64,000 bases of DNA from Nocardia sp. NBC_01329 (GTDB lineage Bacteria; Actinomycetota; Actinomycetes; Mycobacteriales; Mycobacteriaceae): positions 248,001-312,000 of the forward strand of contig NZ_CP108381.1 in assembly GCF_035956715.1 (NCBI RefSeq). Direction: 5' to 3'. How positions within the stretch are numbered: position 1 is the stretch's first letter; every line of letters begins with the position of its first letter. Position numbers and translations under genes: made by a program. Positions 51,288-60,527 of this stretch are shown in pieces. The notes under the pieces are model-generated. The model searched no databases, was not told where the DNA came from, and was given only the letters and a program-made list of their open reading frames with translations.

Positions 51288-53240
51288 ATGACAGCGTCCG
51301 ACCGATACTCCTACGGGCCCTATCACGAAGGGCCCGATCCGCTGGCGCCCCCGCTCGATCTGCGGGAGGCGCTGTCGGAGATCGGGCGTGAGGTGATGGA
51401 AGGTTCCTCGCCGCGTTCGGCGCTCGAGGAACTGTTGCGGCGCGGGACATCCGGGATGCCCGGGCTGGAGGAGATCACGCGCCGTCTCTGGGAGCGGCGG
51501 GCCGAGATCTCGCGGTCCCACCGCCTGGACGGCACCCTGCAGCAGGTACGAGAACTGCTGGATCGGGCGCTCGAGGCCGAGCGGCGTGCGCTGTTCCCGG
51601 ACCCCTCCGACGATGCCCGTTTCGCCGAAATGCGATTGGACGCATTGCCGTCGAGTACTGCGGGCGCGGTGAACGAGCTCGGCGAATACCCCTGGCGTTC
51701 GGAGACCGGCCGGGAGAATTACCAGAAGATCCGCGACCTGCTCGGCGAGGAATTGCTGGAATCCCGTTTCCAGGGGATGAAGCAGGCGCTGCGGAGCACG
51801 ACACCACAGGATGTGGAGCGGGTCCGGCAGATGATGTCGGACCTCAACGATCTGCTCGCCGCCCATGCCCGTGGCGAGGACACCGAAGCGCGGTTCGCCG
51901 AGTTCATGGCCGAACACGGGAAGTTCTTCCCGGAGAATCCGCACGATACCGAGGAATTGATCGATACGCTCGCCGCGCGTGCCGCGGCGGCGCAACGGAT
52001 GATGAATTCGATGTCGGCGCAGCAGCGGGCGGAACTGAACGAGCTCGTCGGGCAGGCGTTCGGGGATCCGCGGATAGCGCAGCAGATCACCGACCTCGAC
52101 GCGAAGCTGCGGGACCTGCGCCCCGGCCAGGATTGGGAGTCGGCGCGGCGTTTCCGCGGTGACGATCCGCTGGGTATGGGCGAGGCCGTGGCAGCCATGC
52201 AGGATCTCGGCGAACTCGACGAACTCGCCGCCCAGCTCGCCCAGTCCTATCCCGGTGCGCGGCTGGAGGACATCGACCTGGAGATGCTGGAGCGCCAGAT
52301 CGGCGCCGACGCCCGGGTGGATGCGGCCCGGCTGGCCGAACTGGAACGGGAACTGCGGCGGCAGGGCCTGTTCGAGCAGGCTCCGGACGGTTCCCTGCGA
52401 TTGACTCCGAAGGCGCTGCGGCGGCTCGGGGAGGTCGCGCTCCGCGATATCGTCGGGAAACTGCGTAGCCGCACGGGCCGGCGTGAAACAGCGCTGGCGG
52501 GAGCGGCGGGGGAGCCTACCGGTGCGAGCCGGCCGTGGCAGTTCGGCGATACCGAGCCCTGGGATGTGTCGCGTACGGTACGCAACGCGGTCCTGCGTTC
52601 GGCTTCCACCGGGAGCCCGTCGGTGACCCTGGATGTCGCGGATGTGGAGATCGCCGAGACCGAACAGCGGTCCCGTGCGGTGGTCGCCCTGTGCGTCGAC
52701 ACCTCGTGGTCGATGGTGCAGGACGGGCGCTGGGTGCCGATGAAACGGACTGCGCTGGCCCTACAGCATCTGATCAGTACCCGGTTCCGGTCCGACGCCC
52801 TCGAACTGATCACCTTCGGGCGGCACGCCGGGACGGTGGACATCACGGAACTGACCGGGCTGGAACCGGTGTGGGAGCAGGGGACGAATCTGCACCACGC
52901 GCTACTGCTGGCCGAACGGCATCTGCGGCGGCATCCGGACGCTGTCCCGGTCGTGCTCGTCGTCACCGACGGTGAGCCGACCGCGCATCTGGACCCGGAC
53001 GGTACGGCCTACTTCAACTGGCCGCCGGATCGCCGGACCCTGGCCGTGACCATGACCCAGGTGGATTCGCTGGCCCGGCTGGGGGCCTCGATCTCGGTGT
53101 TCATGCTGGGAGAGGAACCGCGCCTGGCCGCGTTCGTCGATCTGCTGGCCCGCCGCAGCGGCGGACGAGTGGTGGCACCCGATCTGGACGGGCTCGGTGC
53201 CGCGGTGGTCAGCGACTATCTGCGGGGCCGGCGGCGTTGA
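51288..53240 (+). CDS. VWA-domain protein partnered with MoxR ATPase
   Basis: 650 residues from ATG 51288, with GAAGAGG upstream. The N-terminal ~400 residues are long acidic/Arg-rich helices. The C-terminal VWA domain holds a complete MIDAS: CVDTSWSMVQ (Asp471, Ser473, Ser475), then the later Thr (EQGTNLHHALLL) and VVLVVTDGEPTAHL. The nearest counterpart I recall is Rv0959. Partnership with the preceding MoxR ATPase is standard. 28 bp separate the genes, so co-transcription is likely; an F420 enzyme follows at 43 bp. Confidence 0.9.
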   Translation: MTASDRYSYGPYHEGPDPLAPPLDLREALSEIGREVMEGSSPRSALEELLRRGTSGMPGLEEITRRLWERRAEISRSHRLDGTLQQVRELLDRALEAERRALFPDPSDDARFAEMRLDALPSSTAGAVNELGEYPWRSETGRENYQKIRDLLGEELLESRFQGMKQALRSTTPQDVERVRQMMSDLNDLLAAHARGEDTEARFAEFMAEHGKFFPENPHDTEELIDTLAARAAAAQRMMNSMSAQQRAELNELVGQAFGDPRIAQQITDLDAKLRDLRPGQDWESARRFRGDDPLGMGEAVAAMQDLGELDELAAQLAQSYPGARLEDIDLEMLERQIGADARVDAARLAELERELRRQGLFEQAPDGSLRLTPKALRRLGEVALRDIVGKLRSRTGRRETALAGAAGEPTGASRPWQFGDTEPWDVSRTVRNAVLRSASTGSPSVTLDVADVEIAETEQRSRAVVALCVDTSWSMVQDGRWVPMKRTALALQHLISTRFRSDALELITFGRHAGTVDITELTGLEPVWEQGTNLHHALLLAERHLRRHPDAVPVVLVVTDGEPTAHLDPDGTAYFNWPPDRRTLAVTMTQVDSLARLGASISVFMLGEEPRLAAFVDLLARRSGGRVVAPDLDGLGAAVVSDYLRGRRR

Positions 53241-53283
53241 TTCGGTTCCGGGACTGCGCGGAATCGGTGAGCGAGGAGGTCTG

Positions 53284-53697
53284 ATGCGGCTGGACCGGGC
53301 TCAGGCGCGGGCACGATTCGCTGCGGCCCGGGTGGCCCGGCTGGCGACCGTCACCAGCGAGGGAACGCCGCATCTGGTGCCGATAGTGTTCGCGCTCGCC
53401 GGCGATACGGCTTACACCGCGGTCGACGCCAAACCGAAATCGACCACCGCGCTGCGTAGGCTCGCCAATATCGAAGCGAACCCGGAAATCGCCGTACTCA
53501 CCGATTTCTATGACGAGGACTGGTCGCGCCTGTGGTGGGTGCGCGCCGACGGCACGGCACGGATTTTGACGGGAGACGAGGCGCGCGCGGGCCTGGATCA
53601 CCTGACCGCGCGCTACCCCGTCTATGTGGCGGAGCCGCCGCCCGGACCGGTTGTCGCGCTCGATATCACGCACTGGTCGGGCTGGGCGGCGAGCTGA
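53284..53697 (+). CDS. PPOX-class F420-dependent enzyme (TIGR03668-like)
   Basis: 137 residues from ATG 53284 with a strong GAGGAGG site. Split-barrel fold: VARLATVTSEGTPHLVPIVFALAGDTAYTAVDAKPKSTTALRRLANIEANPEIAVLTDFYDEDWSRLWWVRADG. The KPKSTTALRRL cofactor pattern and the DEDWSRLWWVR motif are typical of this F420 subgroup. It follows the MoxR-VWA pair on the same strand and may belong to the transcript. Converges on TerD with 12 bp between stops. Confidence 0.88.
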   Translation: MRLDRAQARARFAAARVARLATVTSEGTPHLVPIVFALAGDTAYTAVDAKPKSTTALRRLANIEANPEIAVLTDFYDEDWSRLWWVRADGTARILTGDEARAGLDHLTARYPVYVAEPPPGPVVALDITHWSGWAAS

Positions 53698-53709
53698 TCA
53701 CACGCCGGT

Positions 53710-54303
53710 TCAGGAGCCGGCACCACCCATGGCGAACCGCAGCAGTGCCTGCTTATCGCCCTGTTTGATCTTGCCTTTGCGGTTGAGCACCTCGAGCTGC
53801 CAGATATCGCCGTTACGGAACGCGCGGGCCACGGCGTTGGCATTGTCGCTGCCCAGCAGTGACGGCCAGATATCGGCCACTTGCTGGCTGCTGCCGCCGG
53901 TGGCGTCGTAGACCTTGAAGGAGATGTTGTTCGCCTTCTCGAACGAACTGCCCTTCTTGAACGCGGCCGCGACGAAGACGACGGCGTCGATACCGCCCGG
54001 GACCTCGGCGAAGGTGACGTGGACGGTTTCGTCGTCACCGGCCGCCGCGCCGGTCTGCTCGTCGCCGGAGTGCAGGACCGAGCCGTTTCCCAGCGGGTCC
54101 AGCGAATCCAATCCGGCGAAACGGACGGGTTCGCTGCCCTGCATGAGAATGGCGATCAGGTCCAGGTCGACACCTTTCTTGCGGCGCGCCCAGCCGAGCG
54201 CACCACCACTGGCGCCCGCGGAGGGGTCCCAGCTGACACCGACACTCAGCTTGGCGATCCCAGCGAGATCGGCTGCGCCGTCTTCCTTTTTGAGCGTGAT
54301 CAT
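53710..54303 (-). CDS. TerD-family protein
   Basis: 197 residues: LSVGVSWDPSAGASGGALGWARRKKGVDLDLIAILM gives the calcium-binding strand pattern of TerD, with EVPGGIDAVVFVAAAFKKGSSFEKANNISFKVYDATGG in the middle. TerD-like proteins bind Ca and occur in tellurite-resistance and stress clusters. No other ter gene is nearby, so tellurite resistance cannot be inferred. It stands alone upstream of the MarR gene (52-bp gap to that gene's stop). Confidence 0.9.
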   Translation of the reverse strand: MITLKKEDGAADLAGIAKLSVGVSWDPSAGASGGALGWARRKKGVDLDLIAILMQGSEPVRFAGLDSLDPLGNGSVLHSGDEQTGAAAGDDETVHVTFAEVPGGIDAVVFVAAAFKKGSSFEKANNISFKVYDATGGSSQQVADIWPSLLGSDNANAVARAFRNGDIWQLEVLNRKGKIKQGDKQALLRFAMGGAGS

Positions 54304-54355
54304 GGCTCAACGGTACCGGCTGCCGGAGAACGCCGGGTGACCACCGGGTTCGCTC

Positions 54356-54877
54356 TCAGAGGAGCGGATAACCGGTGCTCGGATGGGGTCGCGGCCAAGG
54401 GTGGCGGGCCAATCCCTCGACCCCTTCGTTGAACCGCCCCAGCAGCCGGACCAACTGTTCGACTTCGTCGTCGGGCCAGCCGGTGAGCACGGAGCCGACG
54501 CCGCGGCGCTGCAGGGCGAGGTCGGCTTCGAACAGCCGCAGACCTTTTTCGCTGGGCCGGACCTTGCGGGCGACCCCGCCGTCGGGATCGGGAACCCGCT
54601 CCACCAGGTCCTGGTCGAGCATGGCGGCGACCTGACGGTTGACAGTGGATACATCCAGTCCGAACGCTTCGGCCAGTTCGCGCAGGGTCAGCGGGTCACC
54701 CAACCGCAGCCGGGTGAGGATGAGGTAGGCGGATCTGTCCAGCTGGAACGGCGAATTCCGGCGGGCGGCCGGGTACTGCCGGGACAGCAGGTTCAGTTCC
54801 AGGACGAGCCGCGCCAGGACGGCGGGATCCCGGCGGTCCGCCGCGGTGAGGGCGGGCAGTGCAACCGAATCGGACAT
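54356..54877 (-). CDS. MarR-family transcriptional regulator
   Basis: 173 residues from ATG 54877 (frame open to 54922). HTH: DRSAYLILTRLRLGDPLTLRELAEAFGLDVSTVNRQVAAMLDQDLVERVPDPDGGVARKVRPSEKGLRL. The wing carries GGVAR rather than the usual DRRAR. A dyad upstream (54918-54946) is a possible autoregulatory site. The unknown duplicated protein lies beyond on the opposite strand; TerD is downstream. Confidence 0.88.
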   Translation of the reverse strand: MSDSVALPALTAADRRDPAVLARLVLELNLLSRQYPAARRNSPFQLDRSAYLILTRLRLGDPLTLRELAEAFGLDVSTVNRQVAAMLDQDLVERVPDPDGGVARKVRPSEKGLRLFEADLALQRRGVGSVLTGWPDDEVEQLVRLLGRFNEGVEGLARHPWPRPHPSTGYPLL

Positions 54878-54917
54878 TCGGACACTATGTCGTCTGTTTC
54901 GCCCGAATACAAAATTG

Positions 54918-54946
54918 TGCACGATACACAGGGTATGTAACGTGCA
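54918..54946. promoter_or_regulatory. Dyad upstream of MarR gene
   Basis: TGCACG (54918-54923) and CGTGCA (54941-54946) form a six-bp inverted repeat with a 17-bp centre containing ATAC and GTAT in rough symmetry. It sits 40 bp upstream of the MarR start, a sensible position for autorepression. Arms are short, so this is tentative. Confidence 0.4.
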
Positions 54947-55153
54947 TATTCGTGACTGCTGTGGCCGACAACGGCACTTTCACCACGATCGGCGGTAACG
55001 AGGGCGACGCGGTCGGTATCGAACCCTGGGACCCCACCGCCGTCCCCCGATATCCACATCGTCGGTTACGGGCAGCTGCCACCCGGGTGGTGACGGGCTT
55101 GCCGGATCGATACCTTCATCGCGTAGCGTGACGCTCAGTCGGTGGAGGTAGAG

Positions 55154-56317
55154 GTGTCGGAACGACTCATGGAACCGATCGAAGTAGGCGAGCCGGGATG
55201 GATCGACTACGCCGAGTTCGGCAGACGGTTCGTCACCCACGCGGTGACCGAACGGCGGATCGAGGCGGCGGTCGCCGGGATCACCGGGCGCGGACTGACC
55301 ATCGGGCCGCTCAACCTGGTACCCGCCGGGCTCGCCGGATTCCTCGCCGAAGGCCGGATCGACCGCCCGGTGGTGGTGCGGCGCGGCTCCGAAATAGCCT
55401 TCGACGTGCGGATACCGGTATCACTGCGGGTCAAGATACTGCTCGGCGGCAAACCGCTGCGGTCGGAAACCGTGGTATCGATCGGTCTCACCTTCCACGC
55501 CCGCACCGCCGACCCGCTGCTGATCGTTATCGATATACCCCGGGTAGAGCCCACCGATGTGAGCGTGCTGCTGCGTCTGTCCGCCGCCGAATCGGTGGCC
55601 GAATGGCTGCTCGACCCGATCGCGGGACTGCTGCAGCGCGAAGTGGCCCACCGCGTGAACGCGATGCTGCGCGACCCGGGCGTGATGCGCAGCCGGATCT
55701 ACGACATCGAGGCCATCGTCGCCCGCGAACGCTCCCCGCACCGCACCCGCACCGAATTCGACTGGATCGACTACGCGGAATTCGGCCGGCGCTTCTTCCC
55801 CCGCATCGTCACCCGCGACCGCCTCGAACAATTCGTGACCCACCTCGCCGGCCGCCGAATCGAGATCGGCCCCATGCGAGCCGGCCCCCGCGCGGCGGCG
55901 GAAGTCGCGGTGCGCGGTGAGGTCGGACGACCCGAACTCACCGACCGGATACCGGAAACCACCACGGCCGACGACGATATCGCGCTGGTCCGGTTCGAGC
56001 TCCTCGTCCCGGTCTCCCTCGACATCACGGTCAGCGTCCTCAAGGACAACCACTACCGCGCGGATATCGAGATACCGCTGCAACTCACCGCGCACGCCGC
56101 GGATCCGCTGCTCATCGTGGTCGAAGTAGACCCGCCGATCCGGGAGAACATCCGCCTCGAATACGCGGCCCGAGGCAGGCGCGCGGCAGTGCTGGGCGTA
56201 CTGGCGGGAATCAAGAAACAGATCGTCGCGCAGGTGGTCCGGGTAGTCCGAGGCGAACTGGCCGACCCGGCGATGCGCACCCTGGACGTGGGGGAACGAA
56301 TAGACCGCCTGCTCTGA
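55154..56317 (+). CDS. Protein of unknown family built from two tandem copies
   Basis: 387 residues from GTG 55154, with GGAGG five bases upstream. The protein is an internal duplication: WIDYAEFGRRF occurs at residues 16-26 and again at 204-214, followed in both copies by VT-x-x-R-hydrophobic-E, AGxxxIGPhxhxP, a beta-rich LVPVSL/IPVSLRVKIL segment, and ADPLLIVhxhPPxxxN before a helix. Each copy is about 188 residues. It has no signal peptide, transmembrane helix or enzyme motif that I recognise. The pattern suggests a lipid- or hydrophobic-ligand-binding fold, but that is a guess. Confidence 0.7.
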   Translation: MSERLMEPIEVGEPGWIDYAEFGRRFVTHAVTERRIEAAVAGITGRGLTIGPLNLVPAGLAGFLAEGRIDRPVVVRRGSEIAFDVRIPVSLRVKILLGGKPLRSETVVSIGLTFHARTADPLLIVIDIPRVEPTDVSVLLRLSAAESVAEWLLDPIAGLLQREVAHRVNAMLRDPGVMRSRIYDIEAIVARERSPHRTRTEFDWIDYAEFGRRFFPRIVTRDRLEQFVTHLAGRRIEIGPMRAGPRAAAEVAVRGEVGRPELTDRIPETTTADDDIALVRFELLVPVSLDITVSVLKDNHYRADIEIPLQLTAHAADPLLIVVEVDPPIRENIRLEYAARGRRAAVLGVLAGIKKQIVAQVVRVVRGELADPAMRTLDVGERIDRLL

Positions 56318-56513
56318 GATCGCTCGGAACACGGGTCGAAGTTCTCCAGGGGTGGGAAACTCGGCCAGATCGTGGGGGAGTTGGTGATGGCGGTTCGGGT
56401 GTGAATGTGATGGAATGGCTGCACGTTCGAGGCTCCCGGCGCACGAAGTGCTCAGGGGAAGGTGCGCCGGGCACGCCGTTGTTGTTCACCCGGGGTGTGC
56501 GAAGGAGTCCGCG

Positions 56514-57239
56514 ATGGTTTCTGCACTGTCTCGTCGTGCTCTGCTCGGCTATACGGCTGCCGCCGTCGCCGTGGGTGCCGTGGGTGCCGTGGGTTCGGTT
56601 CTCGGGGCTTCTCGCGCCGGCGCTGCCTCGTTGGGGACTCTGCTCGATTACGCCGGGGGCGTGCCGTCCGCGGCGGCGATCCGGGCGGCCGGCCACACCG
56701 GTGTCATCCGCTATGTGTCCGATCGGCGGCCGGGAGCGGAATGGATGGCCGGAAAACCGTTGCTGGCCGACGAAGTAGCGGATCTGCGGGCCGCAGGGTT
56801 GCGGATCGTGTCCTGTTACCAATTCGGCAAGGGACCTACCGCCGATTGGCGCGGTGGATACGATGCCGGTCGCCGTCACGGCGAGCGGGGGCTGGCTCTG
56901 CACCGGGCCGCCGGCGGGCCGGACAACCGGCCGATCTACGCATCGATCGACGACAACCCGAATCCGGTGGAGTTCGCGACCATGATCCTGCCGTATCTGC
57001 TCGGCTGGCAGGCGGTGATCGGCCGGGAGAACACCGGTGTGTATGCCAACGCGCCGACCATCGATCTGGCTCGCACGGCCGGGGTGGGTGCCTGGTTCTG
57101 GCAGCACGACTGGGGGACGGCGCCGGGATATGTCCACCCGGCCGCGCATCTGCACCAGTTCGAGATCGATGACCGCACGGTCGACGGGGTGGGGGTGGAT
57201 GTGAACGACATCCTTGTCCCGGAGTACGGGGCGTGGTGA
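56514..57239 (+). CDS. Tat-exported DUF1906 protein (Rv2525c-like)
   Basis: 241 residues from ATG 56514, with GAAGGAG upstream. A Tat signal SRRALLGYTAAAVAVGAVGAVG (twin Arg at 7-8) ends near RAGAAS. The DUF1906 glycoside-hydrolase-like TIM barrel follows: LDYAGGVPSAAAIRAAGHTGVIRYVSD, LRIVSCYQFGKGPTADW, RPIYASIDDNPNP and a final WQHDWG. M. tuberculosis Rv2525c is a Tat-secreted relative linked to cell-wall properties; catalytic activity is unproven. It converges on the membrane gene with 22 bp between. Confidence 0.88.
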   Translation: MVSALSRRALLGYTAAAVAVGAVGAVGSVLGASRAGAASLGTLLDYAGGVPSAAAIRAAGHTGVIRYVSDRRPGAEWMAGKPLLADEVADLRAAGLRIVSCYQFGKGPTADWRGGYDAGRRHGERGLALHRAAGGPDNRPIYASIDDNPNPVEFATMILPYLLGWQAVIGRENTGVYANAPTIDLARTAGVGAWFWQHDWGTAPGYVHPAAHLHQFEIDDRTVDGVGVDVNDILVPEYGAW

Positions 57240-57261
57240 GAACCGGCGTTCGGCGGGCAGG

Positions 57262-57714
57262 TCAGCGCAGCGGGCGTTCGGTCCGGTTGGCGGCCACGTA
57301 CATGTAGATCAGCGGTGCCACCGCTCCGCACAGGAACAACAGCAGGGTCGGCAAGTCGCTGCGTAGCGGGACATCTCCGCCTGGGCCGCGGCTCGCCGCG
57401 ATCAGGAAAGCGGCCAGCCAGGCGGCGATCGGCAGGAACAATACGGTCGACCGGGTCGTCACCGTCGCGGCCGCCCATACCAGCGCCACATTCACCGGCG
57501 CGGCGATCAACGCGGCCAGTGGCACCGCGACACCGCCGATATAGAGGGGTAGATAGAGCACCTCCAGCGCCAGCGTGAGCACCGCGTCCACGATCAGGAT
57601 CACGATCAGCACCGGACCGAACACCCCGGTGGCCAGCGCGGCCCAGCGTGACCGGGTATCCGCATCCGGCGGAGCGTCCACGGCGGTCACCGGTGCCACC
57701 GAGTCGAACACCAC
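57262..57714 (-). CDS. Four-helix membrane protein downstream of mshB (Rv1171-like)
   Basis: 150 residues from GTG 57714. After a ~25-residue hydrophilic start come four predicted transmembrane helices (GVFGPVLIVILIVDAVLTL; VAVPLAALIAAPVNVALVWA; VLFLPIAAWLAAFLIAA; LLLFLCGAVAPLIYMYV). Function unknown. M. tuberculosis has a small membrane protein (Rv1171) next to mshB (Rv1170). It lies 91 bp after mshB on the same strand. Confidence 0.78.
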   Translation of the reverse strand: MVFDSVAPVTAVDAPPDADTRSRWAALATGVFGPVLIVILIVDAVLTLALEVLYLPLYIGGVAVPLAALIAAPVNVALVWAAATVTTRSTVLFLPIAAWLAAFLIAASRGPGGDVPLRSDLPTLLLFLCGAVAPLIYMYVAANRTERPLR

Positions 57715-57805
57715 CGCGTGGTCGCCGCGGCGCCGGGGTCGATCCCGCTGTCCGATTCCGAGTGCTGCATGATGGCGAGTCTATTCCGGCGTGGGTGTCA
57801 TGCGG

Positions 57806-58702
57806 CTACGCCAGCCCGGCGAAGAGATCGCCTTCCCGGCCGTCCGGCCCGCCGGTCCAGGCGCGTCCGCGGACCAGAATGTAATGCTCCTCCGGTAGAA
57901 CCGGCTGGGCGATCATATTGGTCAGCGCGAACTCCCGGCCGGATGGTGCGACTGTGAGCTGGGTGGTGTGTGCTCGTAGTGCCGCACGTTTGTTCGGGAG
58001 CACGTCGGCGACATCGATCGTCGTGGTCACCGAATTACCGGGCACACTGGCCAACTCGTTCTCCGCGGGCAGCCGCCAGCCGTGTGGTAGCGCCCCGGGC
58101 AGCCCGTCGACGGTGCGCCGGGCAAGGGCCCGCAGATGGTCGCTCAGGATATCCGCGTCGGTCACGGTCCAATAGAACTTGGGCGTGTCCCAGCCTTGCG
58201 CGGCGGCGGCTTCGACGGCTTCGGTGGTCACGCGGTTGGCCTCGATATGGTCCGGGTGGCCGTATCCGCCGTCTGGATCGTAGGTCACCACCACTCGCGG
58301 ACGCAGTTCGAGGATCACCTCGGTGAGGGCCCGCACCGATTCCGCACCGGAGCCGACGAACGCCCGCGGATGCTCGGCCGTGGGGGTTCCGGCCATCCCG
58401 GAGTCACGCCAGCGGCCGGCGCCGCCCAGGAAATACGGCGGCCCGGCATCGAGTTCGGCCAGGGCGCGGGTGAGTTCGCCGATCCGGTACCCGCCCAGCT
58501 GGTCGGCGCGGTCGGCGGTCAGCCCGGCCCACTGTTCGCCGAGCACCTCGCCCTCTTCGCCGAGTGTGCACGTCACCACGGTCACCGGGATACCGAGACG
58601 CCGATAGTGGGCGATGGTGCCGCCGGTGGTGATGGTCTCGTCGTCGGGATGGGCGTGGACCAGCAGCAGTCCACCCGTAGCTCGGGCGCCGGATCCGGTC
58701 AC
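57806..58702 (-). CDS. mshB: Mycothiol biosynthesis deacetylase MshB
   Basis: 298 residues from GTG 58702, which overlaps the lpqW stop (GTGA). Zn deacetylase motifs: LLLVHAHPDDETITTGG (AHPDDE with His and Asp ligands) and YGHPDHIEANRVTTEA (third ligand). It deacetylates GlcNAc-Ins to GlcN-Ins, the third step of mycothiol synthesis. Length typical. The order typA-lpqW-mshB resembles M. tuberculosis Rv1165, Rv1166, Rv1170. Confidence 0.95.
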   Translation of the reverse strand: MTGSGARATGGLLLVHAHPDDETITTGGTIAHYRRLGIPVTVVTCTLGEEGEVLGEQWAGLTADRADQLGGYRIGELTRALAELDAGPPYFLGGAGRWRDSGMAGTPTAEHPRAFVGSGAESVRALTEVILELRPRVVVTYDPDGGYGHPDHIEANRVTTEAVEAAAAQGWDTPKFYWTVTDADILSDHLRALARRTVDGLPGALPHGWRLPAENELASVPGNSVTTTIDVADVLPNKRAALRAHTTQLTVAPSGREFALTNMIAQPVLPEEHYILVRGRAWTGGPDGREGDLFAGLA

Positions 58703-60486
58703 GGGACCCGCCGCCACATCGCCGCATCGCCGAAGATCCCGGCCTGGATCGCGCCGCTCAGTGAAGCGCCGTCCACCGAAGGACCGGCGGCGGCCACAAC
58801 ATTGTCCTGCACGATCGGCAGCACCGTGGACTCTCCCCACAGCCGTGGTTCGGCCTCGCCCAAGGTCCGCGGCACCTCCACACCGTGCACGGCGCCGTCG
58901 ATCGCGGGCTGGAACTGCTGATCACAGACACCGGACAGGTTGCTCGGTGCCCGGCGGGCCGCTTCCACGGCCGCCGGAACCTCGGTCTTCTCACCGTCGG
59001 TGGGGGGCGTGGTCGGTGCCGCGGGCTGGCACCCGTAGCGGGAGGCCAGCGCCGTGGCGGGATCACCACCGGTCGCTTCCCAGCCGACGACCGCGTCGAT
59101 CTCGGTGTCGACCAGGCCTTTGCCATACAGTTCGTCGGCGGCGAGATTGCGCACCGACGCATCGATCCCGGCACTGCGCAACTGGTCGGCGGCGGTATTG
59201 GCCACCGCCAGCGCGGTATCGTCGCCGGTCACCGCGCCGATCCGGAGCACCAGCGGCTCCCCGTTGCGGGCCAGTGAGCGGGGTCGCGGCGCCGGGGAGG
59301 TCGCCGAGACCGGCGGCGGCTCCGGGGCGCGGCCGAAGCCGGCTTCGGCCAGCAGGCCGAACGCCTGGTCGGGGCTGAGGCGGGGCGGTTCGGTCGGAGC
59401 GTAGCCCGGGTCGGAGGGGGAGAGCACCTGCGCGCGCACCGGTTCCACCCAGTTGCCGGTCTGCGCGCCGACAGTGGCCAACAGCGCGGGATCCAACAGC
59501 GCCAGGATCGAGGTCCGGACTCGATGGTCGGCGAGGACCCCGTCCCGTCCGTTGAGAGTGAGACGCAGTTGCCGGGATTGCGGCATTATCGCGGTGCGAA
59601 CCGAGGGGATCGCGGCCAGCTGGGCCTGGGTGGCCACGCCGCCGTGTACGAGCGCCATCTGGGTATCGCCGGTGCGCAGTGAATCCGCCAGCTGGGCGGG
59701 CGTGCCGCCGCGGCGCAGCAGGATCTGGTCGGGTCGGGCGGGCGTGCCCCAGAACCGGTCGTTACGTTCCAGGAGGATCTCGTCGCGGCCGGGATCGGCG
59801 GATTCGATGGTGAAATTCCCGCCCGATACCGGGATCTGCTCGACCAGCGTGCGCTGGAAACCCCCGGGGGAATCCTTCATCAGATGTGCGGGCAGCAGAT
59901 TCGCGAACAGTTGCGGCCAGGCCGGATACGGCCGGTCGAACACTACGGAGACCGTTTTACCACCACCCGAGGACCGGACCTCGGAGATGAGCCGGTATCC
60001 GGCCGGGTCGATCACACCCGGCTGCGTGATCATCTGCTGCCACAGGTAGTGGAAATCCTCGGCGGCGATGGGCGCGCCGTCGGACCAGTTGGCCTGATCT
60101 TTCAGCTTGTAGGTGACAGTGAACGGTGCCTGGGAGGTGACCGTCGCCGAGTCGATCAACGCGGTATCCGGTACCCACAGCGTGCCGCCCGGCAGCGCCG
60201 GATCGGGAGTCGGCCGGAACGGGCTCGGCAGCACCATGGCCGCCACCGCGGCGGTCGCGGGCGACTGATCGGAGCGCAGATGTGGATTGAACCCGATACC
60301 GATGTCGTCGATGGCGACGACGACGGTGTTCTTGGTGGGCTGCGCCGGTTCGGTTTTGGGGCTGTCCGTACTGGCGATGGGCGGCGGCGGGTCGGCGGTG
60401 CATCCGGCCAGCACCGGAACGAGCACCGCCGAGAGCACAAGCAGCCCGCGCCACACCGCGCGCCTCCCCGAAATCACGTTCGGCAC
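58699..60486 (-). CDS. lpqW: LpqW-like solute-binding-family lipoprotein
   Basis: 595 residues from GTG 60486 (GTG 60477 also possible; the frame is open into typA). Signal GRRAVWRGLLVLSAVLVPVLAGC with lipobox LAGC and Cys near residue 27. The rest is a family-5 extracellular solute-binding fold (NWSDGAPIAAEDFHYLWQQM, GGNFTIESADPGRDEILLERNDRFWG). In M. tuberculosis LpqW (Rv1166), downstream of typA, directs PIM intermediates between LAM and PIM synthesis and is not a simple transporter. No ABC permease genes are near, which supports that role. Confidence 0.88.
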   Translation of the reverse strand: MPNVISGRRAVWRGLLVLSAVLVPVLAGCTADPPPPIASTDSPKTEPAQPTKNTVVVAIDDIGIGFNPHLRSDQSPATAAVAAMVLPSPFRPTPDPALPGGTLWVPDTALIDSATVTSQAPFTVTYKLKDQANWSDGAPIAAEDFHYLWQQMITQPGVIDPAGYRLISEVRSSGGGKTVSVVFDRPYPAWPQLFANLLPAHLMKDSPGGFQRTLVEQIPVSGGNFTIESADPGRDEILLERNDRFWGTPARPDQILLRRGGTPAQLADSLRTGDTQMALVHGGVATQAQLAAIPSVRTAIMPQSRQLRLTLNGRDGVLADHRVRTSILALLDPALLATVGAQTGNWVEPVRAQVLSPSDPGYAPTEPPRLSPDQAFGLLAEAGFGRAPEPPPVSATSPAPRPRSLARNGEPLVLRIGAVTGDDTALAVANTAADQLRSAGIDASVRNLAADELYGKGLVDTEIDAVVGWEATGGDPATALASRYGCQPAAPTTPPTDGEKTEVPAAVEAARRAPSNLSGVCDQQFQPAIDGAVHGVEVPRTLGEAEPRLWGESTVLPIVQDNVVAAAGPSVDGASLSGAIQAGIFGDAAMWRRVP

Positions 60487-60527
60487 TCTACCCAACCCCG
60501 CGCCGCCCCGTCCGGCAGCGGAACCGC

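Noticed and set aside
53710..54303. Tellurite-resistance operon
   Set aside because: Only one TerD-family gene is present, without terZABCEF neighbours.
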